Shown piece after piece: positions 24,517 to 36,800 of a stretch of DNA of 64,000 bases (the stretch's first letter is position 1; every line of letters starts with the position of its first letter). The DNA lies in NCBI GenBank assembly GCA_015501055.1, contig JADNYV010000046.1, positions 62,001 through 126,000 on the forward strand, in the 5' to 3' direction. This DNA is from Mucidula mucida. Taxonomy: Eukaryota; Basidiomycota; Agaricomycetes; Agaricales; Physalacriaceae. Both the position numbers and the translations under genes were made by a program. Below the pieces are notes generated by a model. That model made no database searches, was not told where the DNA came from, and saw nothing but the letters and a program-made list of their open reading frames with translations.

Positions 24517-25654
24517 GATGACTATTTCAGGAGCGGGAACAGCCACCACCGGCCCACTGTGAGTGCAGCCATCGATGCGATTCAGGTCATCGAAAGGAGC
24601 TGATGTCGAGTGGTCGGTGAAGTTGAATGGCGCTTGATGAATGACCTTAACGAAGAAGCGAAGGGGTTGAAGCATAATGCCAGGAGGGTGCACCGGTCAA
24701 GAAGAACGAGAAAGATGATACTCCGGGTCTTATAACGATCTTGTGCTGTAGAAGCTAAGAAGACGACTGATGATGGCGTACAGCATTTAGCCTCGAGGTG
24801 AAGGTATCTAAGCGCCCCATCGATATCGTCCGTGTACACAAGTTGGGACGTGATAGCCGCGAAAGGACACGAGTTTTGATATTTCGTTAGTGATCAGAGA
24901 GCGATGTAACACGAGAACTGCGAGGGACGCGGCGGGAAACATCTGAGTTCGGAAGTAGCATGGCGGCAGAGCACTGATTCAGCATGCTGGTGTATCTGCT
25001 GGTAGCTGGTAGTTTCGAGATCGAATACCGTTATAAACCGTAGTAAAGGACTTTCTGCGCCACATTAACCGTGTCACTACATTCTCAATAAGTCAACCTC
25101 CCAGGGACGATACCAGATGAGAGGTGCATGACGAGGCGTCACTGGCAGCGTTGAGACCCAACAACATTACGTCGACTAAGCAGAAAGTCAGCTCAGAAGA
25201 TTTCTGTTTCCTGTAGCGTGTTTAGTGTTTTTGACGCCAGCGGCGAGGAAATCGAAGTGAGTGTCCCAAAAAGGAAGGTATGCGATGTTGTGATCGGATG
25301 AAATGACGAGAGTGTGCCTCAACGTCATTGAGGATAACTACCGGCGGAGGCTAGAATTACCACCGTTCAGCAGACACAACTATGTTCTCGTCGGACACGA
25401 TCACACCGATGAGATCGTCAATGCCTCGCCTCCAATACTATGTGGCGTCAAAAGGTCTCGCCTCTCTTTGTCTTTCACCGGAGTTACCCTTCGAAGTTTA
25501 AACGGCGTGACTCCACTTCAGTGTGGAGATTGCTGAAAGCGGACGCCCATCAGACGAGGTATATATTCTCAAGCAACTTCCGGGGCGCTCTACATAGAAC
25601 TTCACTACTTACAACACTCTCAGCGCACTGCGAGATAACTTGGGCTACAGCATC
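24517..25654. other. intergenic region, no recognised feature
   Basis: About 1.1 kb between the WW-like gene and the F-box-like gene, which diverge. It holds only short ORFs without family resemblance. I saw no tRNA-like fold, transposon signature or repeat. Presumably it carries the two promoters. Confidence 0.4.
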
Positions 25655-26479
25655 ATGACCACAGACACTCGTCCGTTTCCAGACATGCCCATTGATATTC
25701 TCCGCGAGGTCGTCGAGTGCGCCGCAAGCTCTGATCTCCAGAGCGCGCTTAGCTTGACGTTGGTTTCGAGTTACACGAGGCAGTGGACGCTCCCTCTCCT
25801 ATACCACACCGTGCGCCTCTCCTCGTCGCGCGCCGTATCCACTTTTCATGAAACGCTCTCAACCATGAACACGGGCTCAGAGCGCTTGACACCCTCCATC
25901 CCTCTACATATCCGCGTGAAGAACCTCGCCATCTTCGCGTTGGGACCCATGGATAGCATTCACAGAATCCTGTCGACTTGCACTGATGTGCAGAGTCTTG
26001 CCTGCGGATTCTCTGTACAGCACATGCTTCACTTTGGCCCACGGCTCGTGTCACCGGCGCGTGAGCTGCATCTGCTAGGCATGTCCTGTCGGGATGGGAT
26101 TCCTTTCACTGCGATTCCAATGACGACGACACACCTTCACATCCAACTCTCCCTTGACACACTACCGTATATGAATTGTGTCAATGACCACCTTCCAGAG
26201 CTTACGCACCTCGCGTTGAGCGTCCCCATCACTCATGTCAAGTCTCTTGGACTTGTGTTGTCCGTTATTGAATGTATACTGGAGAATAGCTCAGAGATTC
26301 AATTGCTGCATTTGCAAGTGATGGGCTTCAAGGGTGGCGAGTTGGTTGATACTATAGAGCAGTCACAGAAACGTGATTCACGATTCATTGTTTCCCGAAC
26401 GCCTGGGGCGCTCTCACGGCAATGGATGGAAGCCCGCCGCTTGCCATATGGTGTCTGGCCCGCTGCAAGTCATCTCTAG
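25655..26479 (+). CDS. F-box-like hypothetical protein
   Basis: A single open frame of 274 codons starting MTTDTRPFPDMPIDILREVV; the frame is also open upstream but lacks an ATG. The beginning (FPDMPIDILREVVECAASSD ... LTLVSSYTRQWTLPLLYHTV) resembles the F-box-like start of a very large, lineage-expanded group of Agaricomycete proteins. These may act as substrate receptors of SCF ubiquitin ligases. The remainder has leucine-rich, amphipathic stretches (HLPELTHLALSVPITHVKSL) in keeping with a degenerate LRR-like fold. The substrate is unknown. There are no introns, unlike nearly every other gene in the window. Confidence 0.6.
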   Translation: MTTDTRPFPDMPIDILREVVECAASSDLQSALSLTLVSSYTRQWTLPLLYHTVRLSSSRAVSTFHETLSTMNTGSERLTPSIPLHIRVKNLAIFALGPMDSIHRILSTCTDVQSLACGFSVQHMLHFGPRLVSPARELHLLGMSCRDGIPFTAIPMTTTHLHIQLSLDTLPYMNCVNDHLPELTHLALSVPITHVKSLGLVLSVIECILENSSEIQLLHLQVMGFKGGELVDTIEQSQKRDSRFIVSRTPGALSRQWMEARRLPYGVWPAASHL

Positions 26480-26605
26480 TTTATATATCAGCCTCCATGT
26501 CATCCTATATGTTGTATTTTAGAGTGTAGACCTACGTTCGTATACGAATGAGAACCTCGCAAGGGTTCAGCACAGCCACATGACCTTGCTTGGCTTCCTG
26601 CAACG

Positions 26606-27272
26606 ATGAGCCAACCCACACCACCTACGACAGGAGAAGTCACGAAACGACATGCTACAACTGCAGTTGACAAGCAGCGCATGCAGCTGGACAAACTGCT
26701 CAAGGATCCAGCCAAGGCAGCATTTATTCCGCCACCACCAAAGGAAAAGACAATACGTGCGGCTCGGGATATGATGAAAAACGTGCAGGGGTCCAGTGCA
26801 GGTGCCGGCAGCGGTGAATTTCATGTGTACAAGGCTGGTCGACGTAGAGAATACGAGCGACTGAAGATGTTGGATGACCAAGTTCAAAAAGTGCGTCGCG
26901 TGTCTGCTATATTGACCGTGTTATAACACGATCCAGGAAACGGATGAAGCCGAGTTTGCTAGGCGTCGACGCGAGACAGAGGCTGTAACGGAGGCCAAGA
27001 CAGCCAAGAATCGCGCAAAACGGCAGAAGAAGAAGGAGCGGTCAAAGAAAGCGGGCGACGGCGAAACGGACAAGGCTGGCGATGTGCCTATCAAGAAAAG
27101 ACGATTGGTGAATGGCAAAGAATTGGTGTTTCGTCGGCCAGGCGAGGACAGCGACGATGATAATGATGAGGATGGCCCGTTGCCGCTGGCGACGACGTCC
27201 GCCGCGTCGGGCGTGGATGGCGCCCCAGAAAATGTCATTGACGAGCCTCGAATTACGATCCACGACGACTGA
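26606..27272 (+). CDS. PRKRIP1-type (DUF1168) nuclear protein
   Basis: Two exons with an intron near 26890-26937. The protein starts MSQPTPPTTGEVTKRHATTA and contains the family signature DKLLKDPAKAAFIPPPPKEK, then AGSGEFHVYKAGRRREYERL and a very basic coiled-coil region (RNRAKRQKKKERSKK-like). An acidic tail follows (GEDSDDDNDEDGPLP). PRKRIP1 is seen as a long helix at the human catalytic spliceosome, and this homologue keeps the core motif and the length (about 200 residues). The frame is intact. The spliceosomal role is inferred from the animal protein. Confidence 0.85.
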
Positions 27273-27464
27273 GAGCAGGGCAGTCCAGTCTATTCACGGA
27301 CGAGATACCTCAAATTATGATGACGTGATGGTTGTTGGTCGCAGCACCGTTGCCAACTTAACTTTCATCTCTTCCTTGTCTCCCATCTCTTCCCTCCCTT
27401 TCTCCCTTTCTCTCCCCGTCGACTGGATCGATACCCCCGCTTTCACATTCCTTTACGTCCGGTC

Positions 27465-28347
27465 ATGTATTACTCTCCTGAACGAACCAAGAATTCCATT
27501 GTTGTCGTGCGTGGCGCATTTCTTTCTCGTTACTCGGTCTCAACGCGTTACTCCAGTATCTCACTCCTGGACAACCAGCCCCGGCAGTGCCTTTCGAGAT
27601 CAGCTCACAGGTTTCCGCCGATACATGGGTTGCAAGAATCAATGCCCTCCAGGCATTGATGGCCAACTTTTCAAAACCAATTTTCGAACGTATCTGGTTG
27701 ACCATATCAGTACTGTACGTCCGCGTTCAACTAATACAATGCGCCGCTAATCGTTCCTATAGGGCAATGTTTGCTGTGCCGTTGGTTGTTCTATCCGTAC
27801 TATACAAGACAGAGCATAATGGCATGTTCCCGCATCCCGGGGCATCCGGTGTCGGATTAGCCCTTTTCCTGGCAGTTGGCTCCGTCGTTCTCCTCCCTCT
27901 GGTGATCTGGAAATACATTGTACGTCTCTGGCAAGACATCCTGAAATCTGACTTGATCTTCATCCAGGGCCAGAAGCGAGCAAACGCTTTGCTTCAACAC
28001 TGGGTTCAATCCGACCGCGCCCATTACGCCCAGAACACTCCAAATTGGAAGGTCCAGATACCCGGTATCTTCAACAATAGAGCGGTGCGTGCTATCGCAC
28101 ACTTGGCGACAAGTGCTAACTTTTCTAATGTTAGATTTTGACCTTAATGCTACCGTTCTCCCTCACCACCGTGTTTCATCCGGATGCATACCTCCCTGCC
28201 TATATCAATGCGCCCAACGACGTCGATGCTATTTACTACTATCCGTTCAAAGGACAGGGTCAGGCTGGTTTACCGCGCATGAGCGTGGTTGGAAATGTTC
28301 CCCTCTATGCTAATGAGAAGCGTGGATTCGCTGATTACAAGGTGTAG
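27465..28347 (+). CDS. hypothetical membrane protein
   Basis: I do not recognise a named family. The inferred start is MYYSPERTKNSIVV. Adding one base near 27507 continues as RAWRISFSLLGLNALLQYLT and PGQPAPAVPFEISSQV, then ARINALQALMANFSKPIFER. After an intron come two hydrophobic helices (MFAVPLVVLSVLY and GLALFLAVGSVVLLPLVIW), then QKRANALLQHWVQSDRAHYA and a final exon with DAYLPAYINAPNDVDAIYYY. Four GT-AG introns begin near 27714, 27919, 28085 and, if the gene extends, upstream. The 5' end is the weakest part of the model. Two or three membrane passes suggest an endomembrane protein. Confidence 0.55.
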
Positions 28348-29183
28348 CGGGCTGGTATGCAATATTTGGAGGTAGCTTAATAGACATACATATGTTAAAA
28401 GTGTGTACTTGTCCAACCGGTAATGATAGCCCATATGTTGTACCCCCGTTGTAGTGGGTGACGATCAGCGCAGTTGCGACGTCGCCATACGCCAATTTGC
28501 TAGTTGGTGTGTTCTTTCTGATTGTCATTGACATCGCGTCTCTAGTTATGGCCATCTCGGGCTGGATATTCCGTTATCCTTTTCAATTGGTTTGCGAATC
28601 GAATCGTGATCCTCCTGCACAGTATCTTTAGTGAGTGTTGGTGCGTAATACGGAGATGGTTGGAAGGATCAAGTACACTTATGGACAGATGTATACAAAG
28701 GAACGTCAACGCGTTCACAATCGACGAAACATCGATCATGTACAACTTGAATAGGAATAGGCAGAATCAGCGACGAAGCGCGCGCTCTCAGATCACAGGG
28801 CTTTTCTCGAAAATCCTCGAACGCGACAACGAGACACATGTAACCTTTCGACAACGCCCATACGTTGCGAAGGTCGCGACAGCCTAGAGCGTATCAATCG
28901 ATAGATCGACGACGTCGATTAACGTGGCGTACTACGACGCCTTTAGATTCAGTATGCACGAACCGAAATGAGACAAGGCAGTCGTCGCGCAATCCATCTT
29001 TAGAGGGTACGATTTCGAGTTTAGAACAGGACCTGGCGTGTAAACGAAGTAGATAGCATTATGTGTCGTTTAATAGAGAGAGACAATCCGCGACGTGGCA
29101 GTGAAAGCCGTCAAATTGGTTCTTTGGGAACGCGATGGTAGAAAGCCAAGAACGTGACCGATCATGTAGATCAGTTCTTGACC
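28348..29183. other. intergenic region, no recognised feature
   Basis: About 0.84 kb between an unknown membrane-protein gene and BET5, both on the plus strand. Only short, non-matching ORFs occur on either strand. No RNA gene or repeat was recognised. Confidence 0.4.
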
Positions 29184-29904
29184 ATGACCATCCACAGTCT
29201 ATACATCTATGATAGGTGAAATAAGCCTTCACCCCTCGGATATATTCCTCATTACTTACTTGTAGACATTGCGCCTGTGTCTACTACCAAGACTGGCAGC
29301 GCACGCGCCGCCCAAAACCAGCCGTGGAAGGCGGCCTCCTCCCAGCTGTCAGCCAGGCCGTCTCTGCGCGGGGCGGGCTCAACCTAGCAAGTCCACGAAA
29401 CACGCTCTCATCCAACTCTGGCGTCGTTGTCGCCGTCAACGATATGCTACAGCCGTCGCCGCTCCTCCAGACCCCAATTTCCGCAACCGACAAACCGATA
29501 ACGAGCACAGGTCTTTCGTTTGACGAGGAGGCCAAGCTCGTGTATGGTGTCATTCTGTCTCTCCGAAATATGATCAGAAAGATATCAGGACGGTGAGGCG
29601 GGCTATAATCACTGTAATACGCGTCGCTGATAACACCAGAGATGAACAATTCGTCGGCTATCGCACCTCCGCGTACAAACTCCATCTCTTCGAGACAATC
29701 TCGGGCTACAAATTTGTCATGCTCACTGATCCAAACGCCGACTCTCTACGATTCGTCCTCCGCCAGATATACGTCGGCCCCTTCCTCGAATACGTGACCC
29801 GTAACCCCCTCGTCAACATGGATTCCAAAGAATACGGAATAGACAATGAATATTTTCGCGCAAGCGTTGATCGCCTCGTTAGAGGGCTCTCCATTTTTCC
29901 TTAG
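29184..29904 (+). CDS. BET5: TRAPP complex subunit Bet5 / TRAPPC1
   Basis: A longin-fold subunit of the TRAPP Rab-GEF complexes acting in ER-to-Golgi and later traffic. Exon 1 encodes MTIHSLYIYDR, exon 2 HCACVYYQDWQRTRRP, then an insertion of about 60 residues rich in Pro, Ala and Ser. The conserved EEAKLVYGVILSLRNMIRKI follows. After a third intron come VGYRTSAYKLHLFETISGYK, FVMLTDPNADSLRFVLRQIY and FLEYVTRNPL. The frame is intact from ATG to TAG. The central insertion makes this protein (about 205 residues) longer than human TRAPPC1. Convergent with FUN30, with 88 bp between stop codons. Confidence 0.92.
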
Positions 29905-29992
29905 CCACATCATTAACAGTATGTCTAAAAATACAGAAATAATTGCTACAAATGGACCTCGAGCTCGCTATTAATGTTCGTCTCCAGTACAT

Positions 29993-32900
29993 CTATTCTA
30001 TCGTCACCGGCTCTTCAGAGCCCTCCTTCTCAAACTGCTGGCGAAGGGATTTCATCAACGACGTCTTCATCTCCTGCTCCGGAGCATCGTCACCCTCCTC
30101 CCCAGCCACAGCCTCGTCCAAGGCCAACTTAGTTTCTCCCAGCTTGAGCATGTCCTCCTCTATCGTGCCTCGGGTGATTAGCTTCACCACATCTACGTCG
30201 CGCTTCTGCCCTATACGATAAGCGCGGTCTTGAGCTTGACGGTCATTATGAGGGTTGAAGTCTTGGTCGAACCTACGGAGAGTGATGAGTGAGAGCTGCT
30301 ACGATTGAAGTATAAGCATTTACATGATAACAACAGAGGCCGCAGTCAAATTAATACCCATGCCTGTAAATGCATGTCTCAAAATCTTCAAGACAGAGAT
30401 GCCTTGGCTTACCACCAGCCTTCGTTGACAGTAAGAAAACGGGTATATCATCGTCCTCCGTGAATTCGTCTACTAAGGATTGTCGAACATCTACCGCCGT
30501 AGAACCGGTTAAGAGTAGATATCGGATCTTCCTTTTCTTGAGGATAGCTTGGAGGATATCGAGGATTTGTGTGAACTGTTAACGATAAACATGACAAGAA
30601 AGAGCCTAAAGACAAAGGTAATTGACCTGAGAAAAGATCAAGACCTTGCGGTCTTGCTCCATATACGTATCGAGAAGCTTGAGCAGCGTTTGAACTTTGC
30701 CAGAGTTGAGGTAACATTCATCGTCTTGGAGGTATTTTTGCGTAGACTAGGGGGGCGATTAGCTGGGAAACAAACTTAGGCGACAGTGAATATCATCATA
30801 CTTTGTACGTGCTGCAGTACAACTGTAGCTCGGCATCAGTCATGACTGTCATGTCTTCCTTGATGAGGTCGAAGAGCGCTCCTCGCTGTTGGAAGTCCGG
30901 CTCTTTGAGAAGCTGCCTCGATATACCGGAAAGATTGTCATCCGTAAAGAGCCTCCTGAACAACATGGGATGGGATGCCGCCTTGCGAAGATCCATCAAC
31001 ACGTTAGCGGTGTTTTCCGCATACTGTTTGTCCTTTGTTTTCGGCTTCTTGCCTCGAGTTTTAGTGCCCGTGTTCTTAGTCTCCTCTTCCAAGGTACAGA
31101 CAGTCTTTCGAGAGCGTTTCATAGTATCTCGGTAGATGGTCTTCTGAAGCGAGGTCATGTCACACCATTCCAGTCGCTCGGTCTTCTTGGGCAAGTCTTT
31201 AAGCACCTAAATGTCGAGCCGAATGAGGCGCCACTCCTCGTGCGTTAGGGATCTTCACACCCACCTGATCTTTCCGGCGGCGCAGAACGAAGGGCGTCAT
31301 CATTTTCTTCGCCCTCGACACGCGCTCTTGAGCCAGTAACGTCACTTTAGAGTCACCCTTCGCCTTGAAAATCGCGCGTAATTCGGGCATTGACTCTGAA
31401 AACTGGTCCGGCAGGATGAAGTTCATCAAAGACTAGGCCACGATCTAAGTTTCATAGTATATCGGAAGGGAAAATGAACATACGACGAGCTCTTGTAGAT
31501 TATTCTGTAAAGGGGTTCCCGTTAAGAGAAGACGCCATTTCGACTCGACCTTGAGTAGAGCCTGATACCGTTGCGACTGGAAGTTCTTCAAGACATGGCC
31601 CTCGTCGAACACACATGACTGTGAATAGTCATCAACAAAAGAAGGCCGGCAAAGTCTGTTAAGCTTACATCCCATCCTATCTTTCGGAAGAACTTGCGAT
31701 CTCCATCACCTTGGGCTAGATTGTACGTGGTGACGAGAACGTTCCACCCTTCCTCACTGCCTTTCTGCGGCAATGATTCCATAAGGTGATGCCGCAAATA
31801 CGCGCGATCGTCCTTGCTGCCATAGTATGTTTTGACATTGATTGTTGGGGCGAAACGTTCAAACTCTCTAACCCAATTCTCAAGGGTGGATGAACTTTAC
31901 AGATATGAATCACTGAACTGACAGAGAGAATTGAACTTACGGCACAACTATCAGGTGGGGACCATTCCTGCCTTTCTCTTTCAGATATGCGAAAAAGCTA
32001 ATAACTTGTATCGTTTTGCCCAGACCTGTACGAATAACTTCGTATCAATCAGACAGTGAGATTTGGGAAAAGCCGTACCCATCTCGTCCGCCAAAATACA
32101 ACTTAATCTTCGATTGTAAAGAAGGCGAAGCCAATTCACTCCGATGAGCTGATAGTCCTTGAGTTGTATGCCTTCAGCCAGAAGCGACGGCTGGGAAATA
32201 AGGTAATCCTTGGATTTCTGGTTCTTCAAAGGAGCTAGCGATGTCAAATTGAGCGATCCATCTTGATTGGCAGCAGCGGTCAGGTCCTTTTCTTTGCCTT
32301 TGGCAGAAGACGTGGGGACCGTCCACGAAGCAATTGTGGAGCGTAAATCCGCGCCAGTCTCTTCACATTGCTCCAAGACGCGATCGACAGTACCGTACCC
32401 TTGTAGAATAGCGGTAGCTTCCTCGAAGAGTCGCGGGCTGACCCCAGAGGGCCCGACCTTTTTACGACCCTGCCCCAATTTTGAATTGAGATCATCGACA
32501 TCGTTGAATGGACGCAAACTCAGAATCGTTGAGGCTTGCTCCAGCGTGCAACCTAGAATGGTTTAGTGAGGGCGTGATGATTTAGGTTATGAACGTACCC
32601 GTGAGTTCCTGTATAGACTCAGCAGTCTTAGTATTGAAGAATGAGAGAGTTCTCGACTCGTCGTCGTCCTCTTCTGACCCTCGCCGCTTTTTCCGTTGTC
32701 GTTCATCGTCACTATCACTGGCCTCAGACTCGGAGTCGACTATTTTCTTGATGCGCTTACGCCTGACGGGTTGGGACATCGGCGTTTCGGCAGCTGGAAC
32801 TGTGAGGGGAGGTTTTGAGATCGGCGTTGCCTGAGAGGACGGCTTCATGACATGCGTGTATATCCTGGACTGTTTGCCCTTCTCCCTCTGCGCATCTCTC

Positions 32901-33880
32901 TGTGCCTTGGTGGCTTCCTCGTAACCATCGACACGCCCAACAACTTTGACGGGCGTCACTACATGAACGTTTGGCATGGGCTGCGAGGTAGTGGAAGGGG
33001 GCCGCTTTGGGCTCCATTTGGGATTAACCAGAAGCGCCGAGGCCCTGTTATTGTCGCCCGACGCCTCTAACCATGCAGCTTTGACACGCTCTATGGGTTC
33101 GATAGGCATAGTCATTTTGAATTTGGTGAAGGCGCTATCGGTGAATGGATCAGAGGACCCTGACGTAGTGGCGGGATTGGCGCGAACGAGGCGCGACCGC
33201 GATGGTATTATGTCGGTAACTTCCGGAAGTGAATCCTCGGACTCATCGTCGCGAGATGGGACAGCTCGGCGGCGCTGACCAGCGCGTTGGACGCCTGGGG
33301 ATTGCGGTTCATGAAGGGATCCATTAGAGCTGGATGTAGCGAGTCGTTTGCGAGGCGGAGCGTCGTCCTCACCTTCCTCACGCGTCCGTCTTAAAGAGCT
33401 CGACGTCATATTACTATTGGAATAGAAGGTGGTGGGAGCCGTGAGTAAATCGTTGTTGGATGATCTCGGGACATTGCTCCAGAGCCCGACTCGCGCCAAG
33501 GCGTCGACCCCAGATGCCACGTCACCGCCATGACCGGGACGAAATGGCTGGTATGGGCTGGGAGACTGGGCAAGAGGACTAGAATTGGGCACGAGAACGT
33601 TTCCTTGAGTCGATGGAGTGGAGGGTACGAAGAAACGCGACGTCACGGTGCCATCTCGCGATTGCGCTGGCGGCAGCGAAGAGGACAACGACGACGACGA
33701 CCCGTTATGCCATGAAGACGATGCCTGGGCGTGATGAGGCTGTTTCTGTGGTCGTCTGTTTTGTTTAAGTTGTTCGAGAGCGGCCTCCCGCTTCGGGAAA
33801 AAAATAGTCGTCAGTGCCACAGCGCACAGCGGCGGCGGCGAAGCACGAACCTTGTCTTTCTGCTCAACCACCGAATACAT
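29993..33880 (-). CDS. FUN30: Snf2-family chromatin remodeller Fun30 / SMARCAD1
   Basis: Nuclear ATPase that remodels nucleosomes, favouring heterochromatin silencing and DNA end resection in yeast. It starts [10 protein letters not shown]. The long disordered N-terminal half holds a CUE-like ubiquitin-binding segment ([20 protein letters not shown]) and a possible second one ([17 protein letters not shown]). The ATPase starts at [17 protein letters not shown], with motif [12 protein letters not shown] split by an intron, motif [10 protein letters not shown], motif [22 protein letters not shown], motif [27 protein letters not shown], the motif V region KAGGMGINL and motif [17 protein letters not shown]. 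About eleven introns, and no frame break in nearly 4 kb. This shows that parts of the sequence are accurate. Confidence 0.93.
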
Positions 33881-35573
33881 CGCTGACAGTGTTCTCGACG
33901 ATTTGGAAATATCAAGTACAGTCCAGCAAGACGGCTGCTAGGAGTATAGCGTAGTAGTCAATGGTGAGGCCAATGATGATGGTCATACAACAAGAGGCGC
34001 AAACTTTAAACAACCAGTTTGGTATCGGAACGTAAAAAGCTAACAGTTGTATTGCCCTAACACTATCAACAATACATGAGGCGATACACGAAATAACAGC
34101 TACCCCAGACGTGAGTATACGGAAACCTGGATACCACATACCAACAATATAGAGAGGGAAGGGCGGTAAGCCAGACACACGAGAGTGTTATGCGCGGAGC
34201 GGCGGGGTATGGGGTACAGTGTATGAACTCATCACAAAATTCAGGGTTTGGTGCAAGAGGACAAGGACAGCGAGACGCTTAACGTTTCACGCAACATGGA
34301 CGTGCGAGGATATATGACTGCCTTGCAGATAAACGTTGCGAAGATGAATAACGAAATTAAAAGCAGACGCTTGTATAATCTGGTGGCTAGACACATTATG
34401 CATGTCGCAGTATTGAAACAATGAACACACGCACACAAGTCTTCGCTCGAAATAATCCAATGCTCGAGCGGCAAAAGCGTTCCAAATATAATCAACTTCG
34501 GAAGATCTTCAGATCTAACTATACAAGGCCAAGCAGATGATATTTCATCCCGAAAAATGGCAGTCAACCGTGGAGCTTCAGATAACGTCCTGTAGCAAAT
34601 AGACAAAAAAAAATCCACAACCAAGAATACCGATAGCCATGACGTGCATTTCGGACGAAAACAAATCGAGAGAGGGCATGAGAAAAAGGTGCTGGTCAAA
34701 ACTGAAAGATCAAATGAGAAAGAAACAACTGACAACGGGCACGGCAAAGAAAACGTACAGCAGTTGAGAGGTCATGCTGAAGTACCGAGAGCTATAAACC
34801 AGAGCGAACGAACGGACAAACATGCCACAGTGATTGGAGGACAGGTCGCAACATCGATTTCTCGCCTTACCCAGACGATAACAGGTCACGAAAATGACGA
34901 GAATTGCAACCAAAGACACAGGCATAGAGTGCAAAGCAAGCCTGAGAAGGAGAGCCCAGAAGGAACGGTCTTCGGTAAATCTTAAAGCTATGTGCTGGCA
35001 GGACCATGATGGTGGAAGTAAAGGCATCTCAGGGGTGTGCATTGAAAGTCCGACGTTATATACGTCGGCAAAGCTGCCGAATCGGCCGATGCCGGATGTG
35101 GCGTGTCGAGAAGAAGGAAGACTAGTCTGGCCTTATCTTCTTCATCGGTGAGGATATAGGGTATGTAGTAATATACGTTGTAACTATGACTCGCTCATCT
35201 GGCACTTCAATTCACTAAAGACAGCTGTTACTTGACATGTAGTGCCAGGCTCCAGTGTAATGCTTTGGTGCTACTTAGTCATTTCTACACTCAGTTTGGA
35301 AGATTTTCCTCGCACCAATTCGAACTTCGAGGACGCCCTGTCGCGCAATTTTTTGCCGGATGTGAACTCCACAAAGAGAAAAACTGGAAAGTATCGCACA
35401 ATCTTGGCGCAATTCCCCAAAGAGAATGGATGAATAAGTGCGCGTAAAACGTTGCGGTTGGGAGACTCCGGCTTCAAACCACGTGCGTACACAGTCATCA
35501 GCCGGCATGATACGGCGGATGCGTCACTAACCTCTGCGCACGCCAACCGCAGTACTTTTGCGCTCCTCCCAGC
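33881..35573. other. intergenic region with hydrophobic minus-strand ORFs of doubtful status
   Basis: About 1.7 kb. The minus strand carries three ORFs with hydrophobic stretches (33912-34178, 34241-34747, 34710-35042), for example GIVGMWYPGFRIL-like and SLVAILVIFVTCYRLGKA-like segments. I could not join them by plausible introns into a family I know, and cysteine-rich hydrophobic shadow ORFs are common by chance. An unknown membrane-protein gene is possible. No RNA gene or mobile element was recognised. Confidence 0.3.
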
Positions 35574-36800
35574 ATGCTAGGCTTATTTGATCTAATTCTA
35601 GTCGCCGTCTCGATATGCATAACATTGGCTGTCATCGTTCCCTTGACGGGCGTACTCGTTCGATTCCGTGCAAACTACAACCCAAAAGGTCTACAACTCG
35701 ACGCTGAAGGAGGCGCTGAACCCCATACCGGTCGGTCAGCATTTCAGCTTTTCAGAACTCATTGTTAAGGCTGGGAGATAAGGTCCTGTTGTCAAGTCAT
35801 ACTTTGTCATGTTGAAGCGAGTATACCAAATCGAGGTCAGATTTAAAGACTCGGTGTTTCCATCCTGTGCTTACCTTCGGATTTCTAGGGCTGGCCAGGT
35901 CTGTACAAGGGTCTCAGTGAGTACCGTATGATAATCCAGCTCCATGTGCTTATTATCTCCAGTGCCGACATTTCTGAGTACAGCTGTGGTCACTTTGATG
36001 CTGGTTCTCTTCATGGATACCGAGAAACCGAGCCACGGAACCTACCACGCTCCAGCTGCTGGAATCATTGGGACGTTGGTTTACAGCGTCGGCATGATGT
36101 TAATTGCTCTTCCGACCGCCATTATAACGTACCGGTAGGCGCCCACACTGTTGGGTAATGTGCCATGTTTATAATATACTTCGCAGCGCAATCACTACCC
36201 CCCACAAACTCCCTTACCTCAATGCAGCCAAGTCACTCCGCGTCCTTTTAACCCCTACGGAACGACGCCGTCCATGGATCATATACTTTACTCCCGGTCT
36301 ACTTGCCGCTGAAGTGTCACATATCGCCCTTGTCGTCCTCGGACTGACGCCTTTGAGGCGCCTTCTCTTACCAGCGCCTCCATCTGAAACCTCGTCCTCC
36401 CTTCCTGAAATATCTACCGTTAAACTTGTCATTTACTTTGTTGTCGTGGCGTTCTTCACAGTCGTTCTTACGCCGTTAGAGGTCATAGCGACTAGGCTTG
36501 CCATCCAACGAAATCATGCGTCTGCAGAGTACAATTCTGTCTCCCAAGAAGTTGACGGTGACGGAGAAGACGTAGGGGAATTCGCCGGAGCTGAAGAAGA
36601 TGTCATTGGGTAGGTGTTAATCGCACAACCTTTGCCACGAGACTAATACGTGGTCTATGTAGCCTTCGAAACGAAGAAGATCCATACATAGGTCTTGTGG
36701 ATTGCGCCAAACGCATCATTGAAGAGAAGGTTGGTTCGCCTTGTACCGTGCATGGTGGATTACCTTCCTTGGAACGCTGAGCAGCGGATTAACATATTAA
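35574..36800 (+). CDS. mitochondrial-carrier-like membrane protein
   Basis: Starts MLGLFDLILVAVSICITLAV. Short exons join as RFRANYNPKGLQL, GPVVKSYFVMLKRVYQIEGW, PGLYKGLMPTFLSTAVVTLM and YHAPAAGIIGTLVYSVGMML. Then come YLNAAKSLRVLLTPTERRRP, VIYFVVVAFFTVVLTPLEVI and ATRLAIQRNHASAEYN, and finally NEEDPYIGLVDCAKRIIEE. The GLYKG element, the PLEVIATRL element (degenerate PxD/ExxxxR) and the last repeat mark the mitochondrial carrier superfamily, but classical PxDxxKxR signatures are degraded, as in Ugo1-like members. Near 36726 the frame changes: adding one base gives EGWFALYRAWWITFLGTLSS and a stop at 36798-36800. The transported substrate cannot be inferred. Confidence 0.72.

Noticed and set aside
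32589..33715. Plus-strand ORFs opposite FUN30
   Set aside because: They are antisense shadows of the low-complexity FUN30 N-terminal half, with no homology of their own.
33912..35042. Three hydrophobic minus-strand ORFs as a possible receptor or membrane-protein gene
   Set aside because: No splice combination gave a recognisable family or a continuous protein. Kept only as a note on the intergenic stretch.
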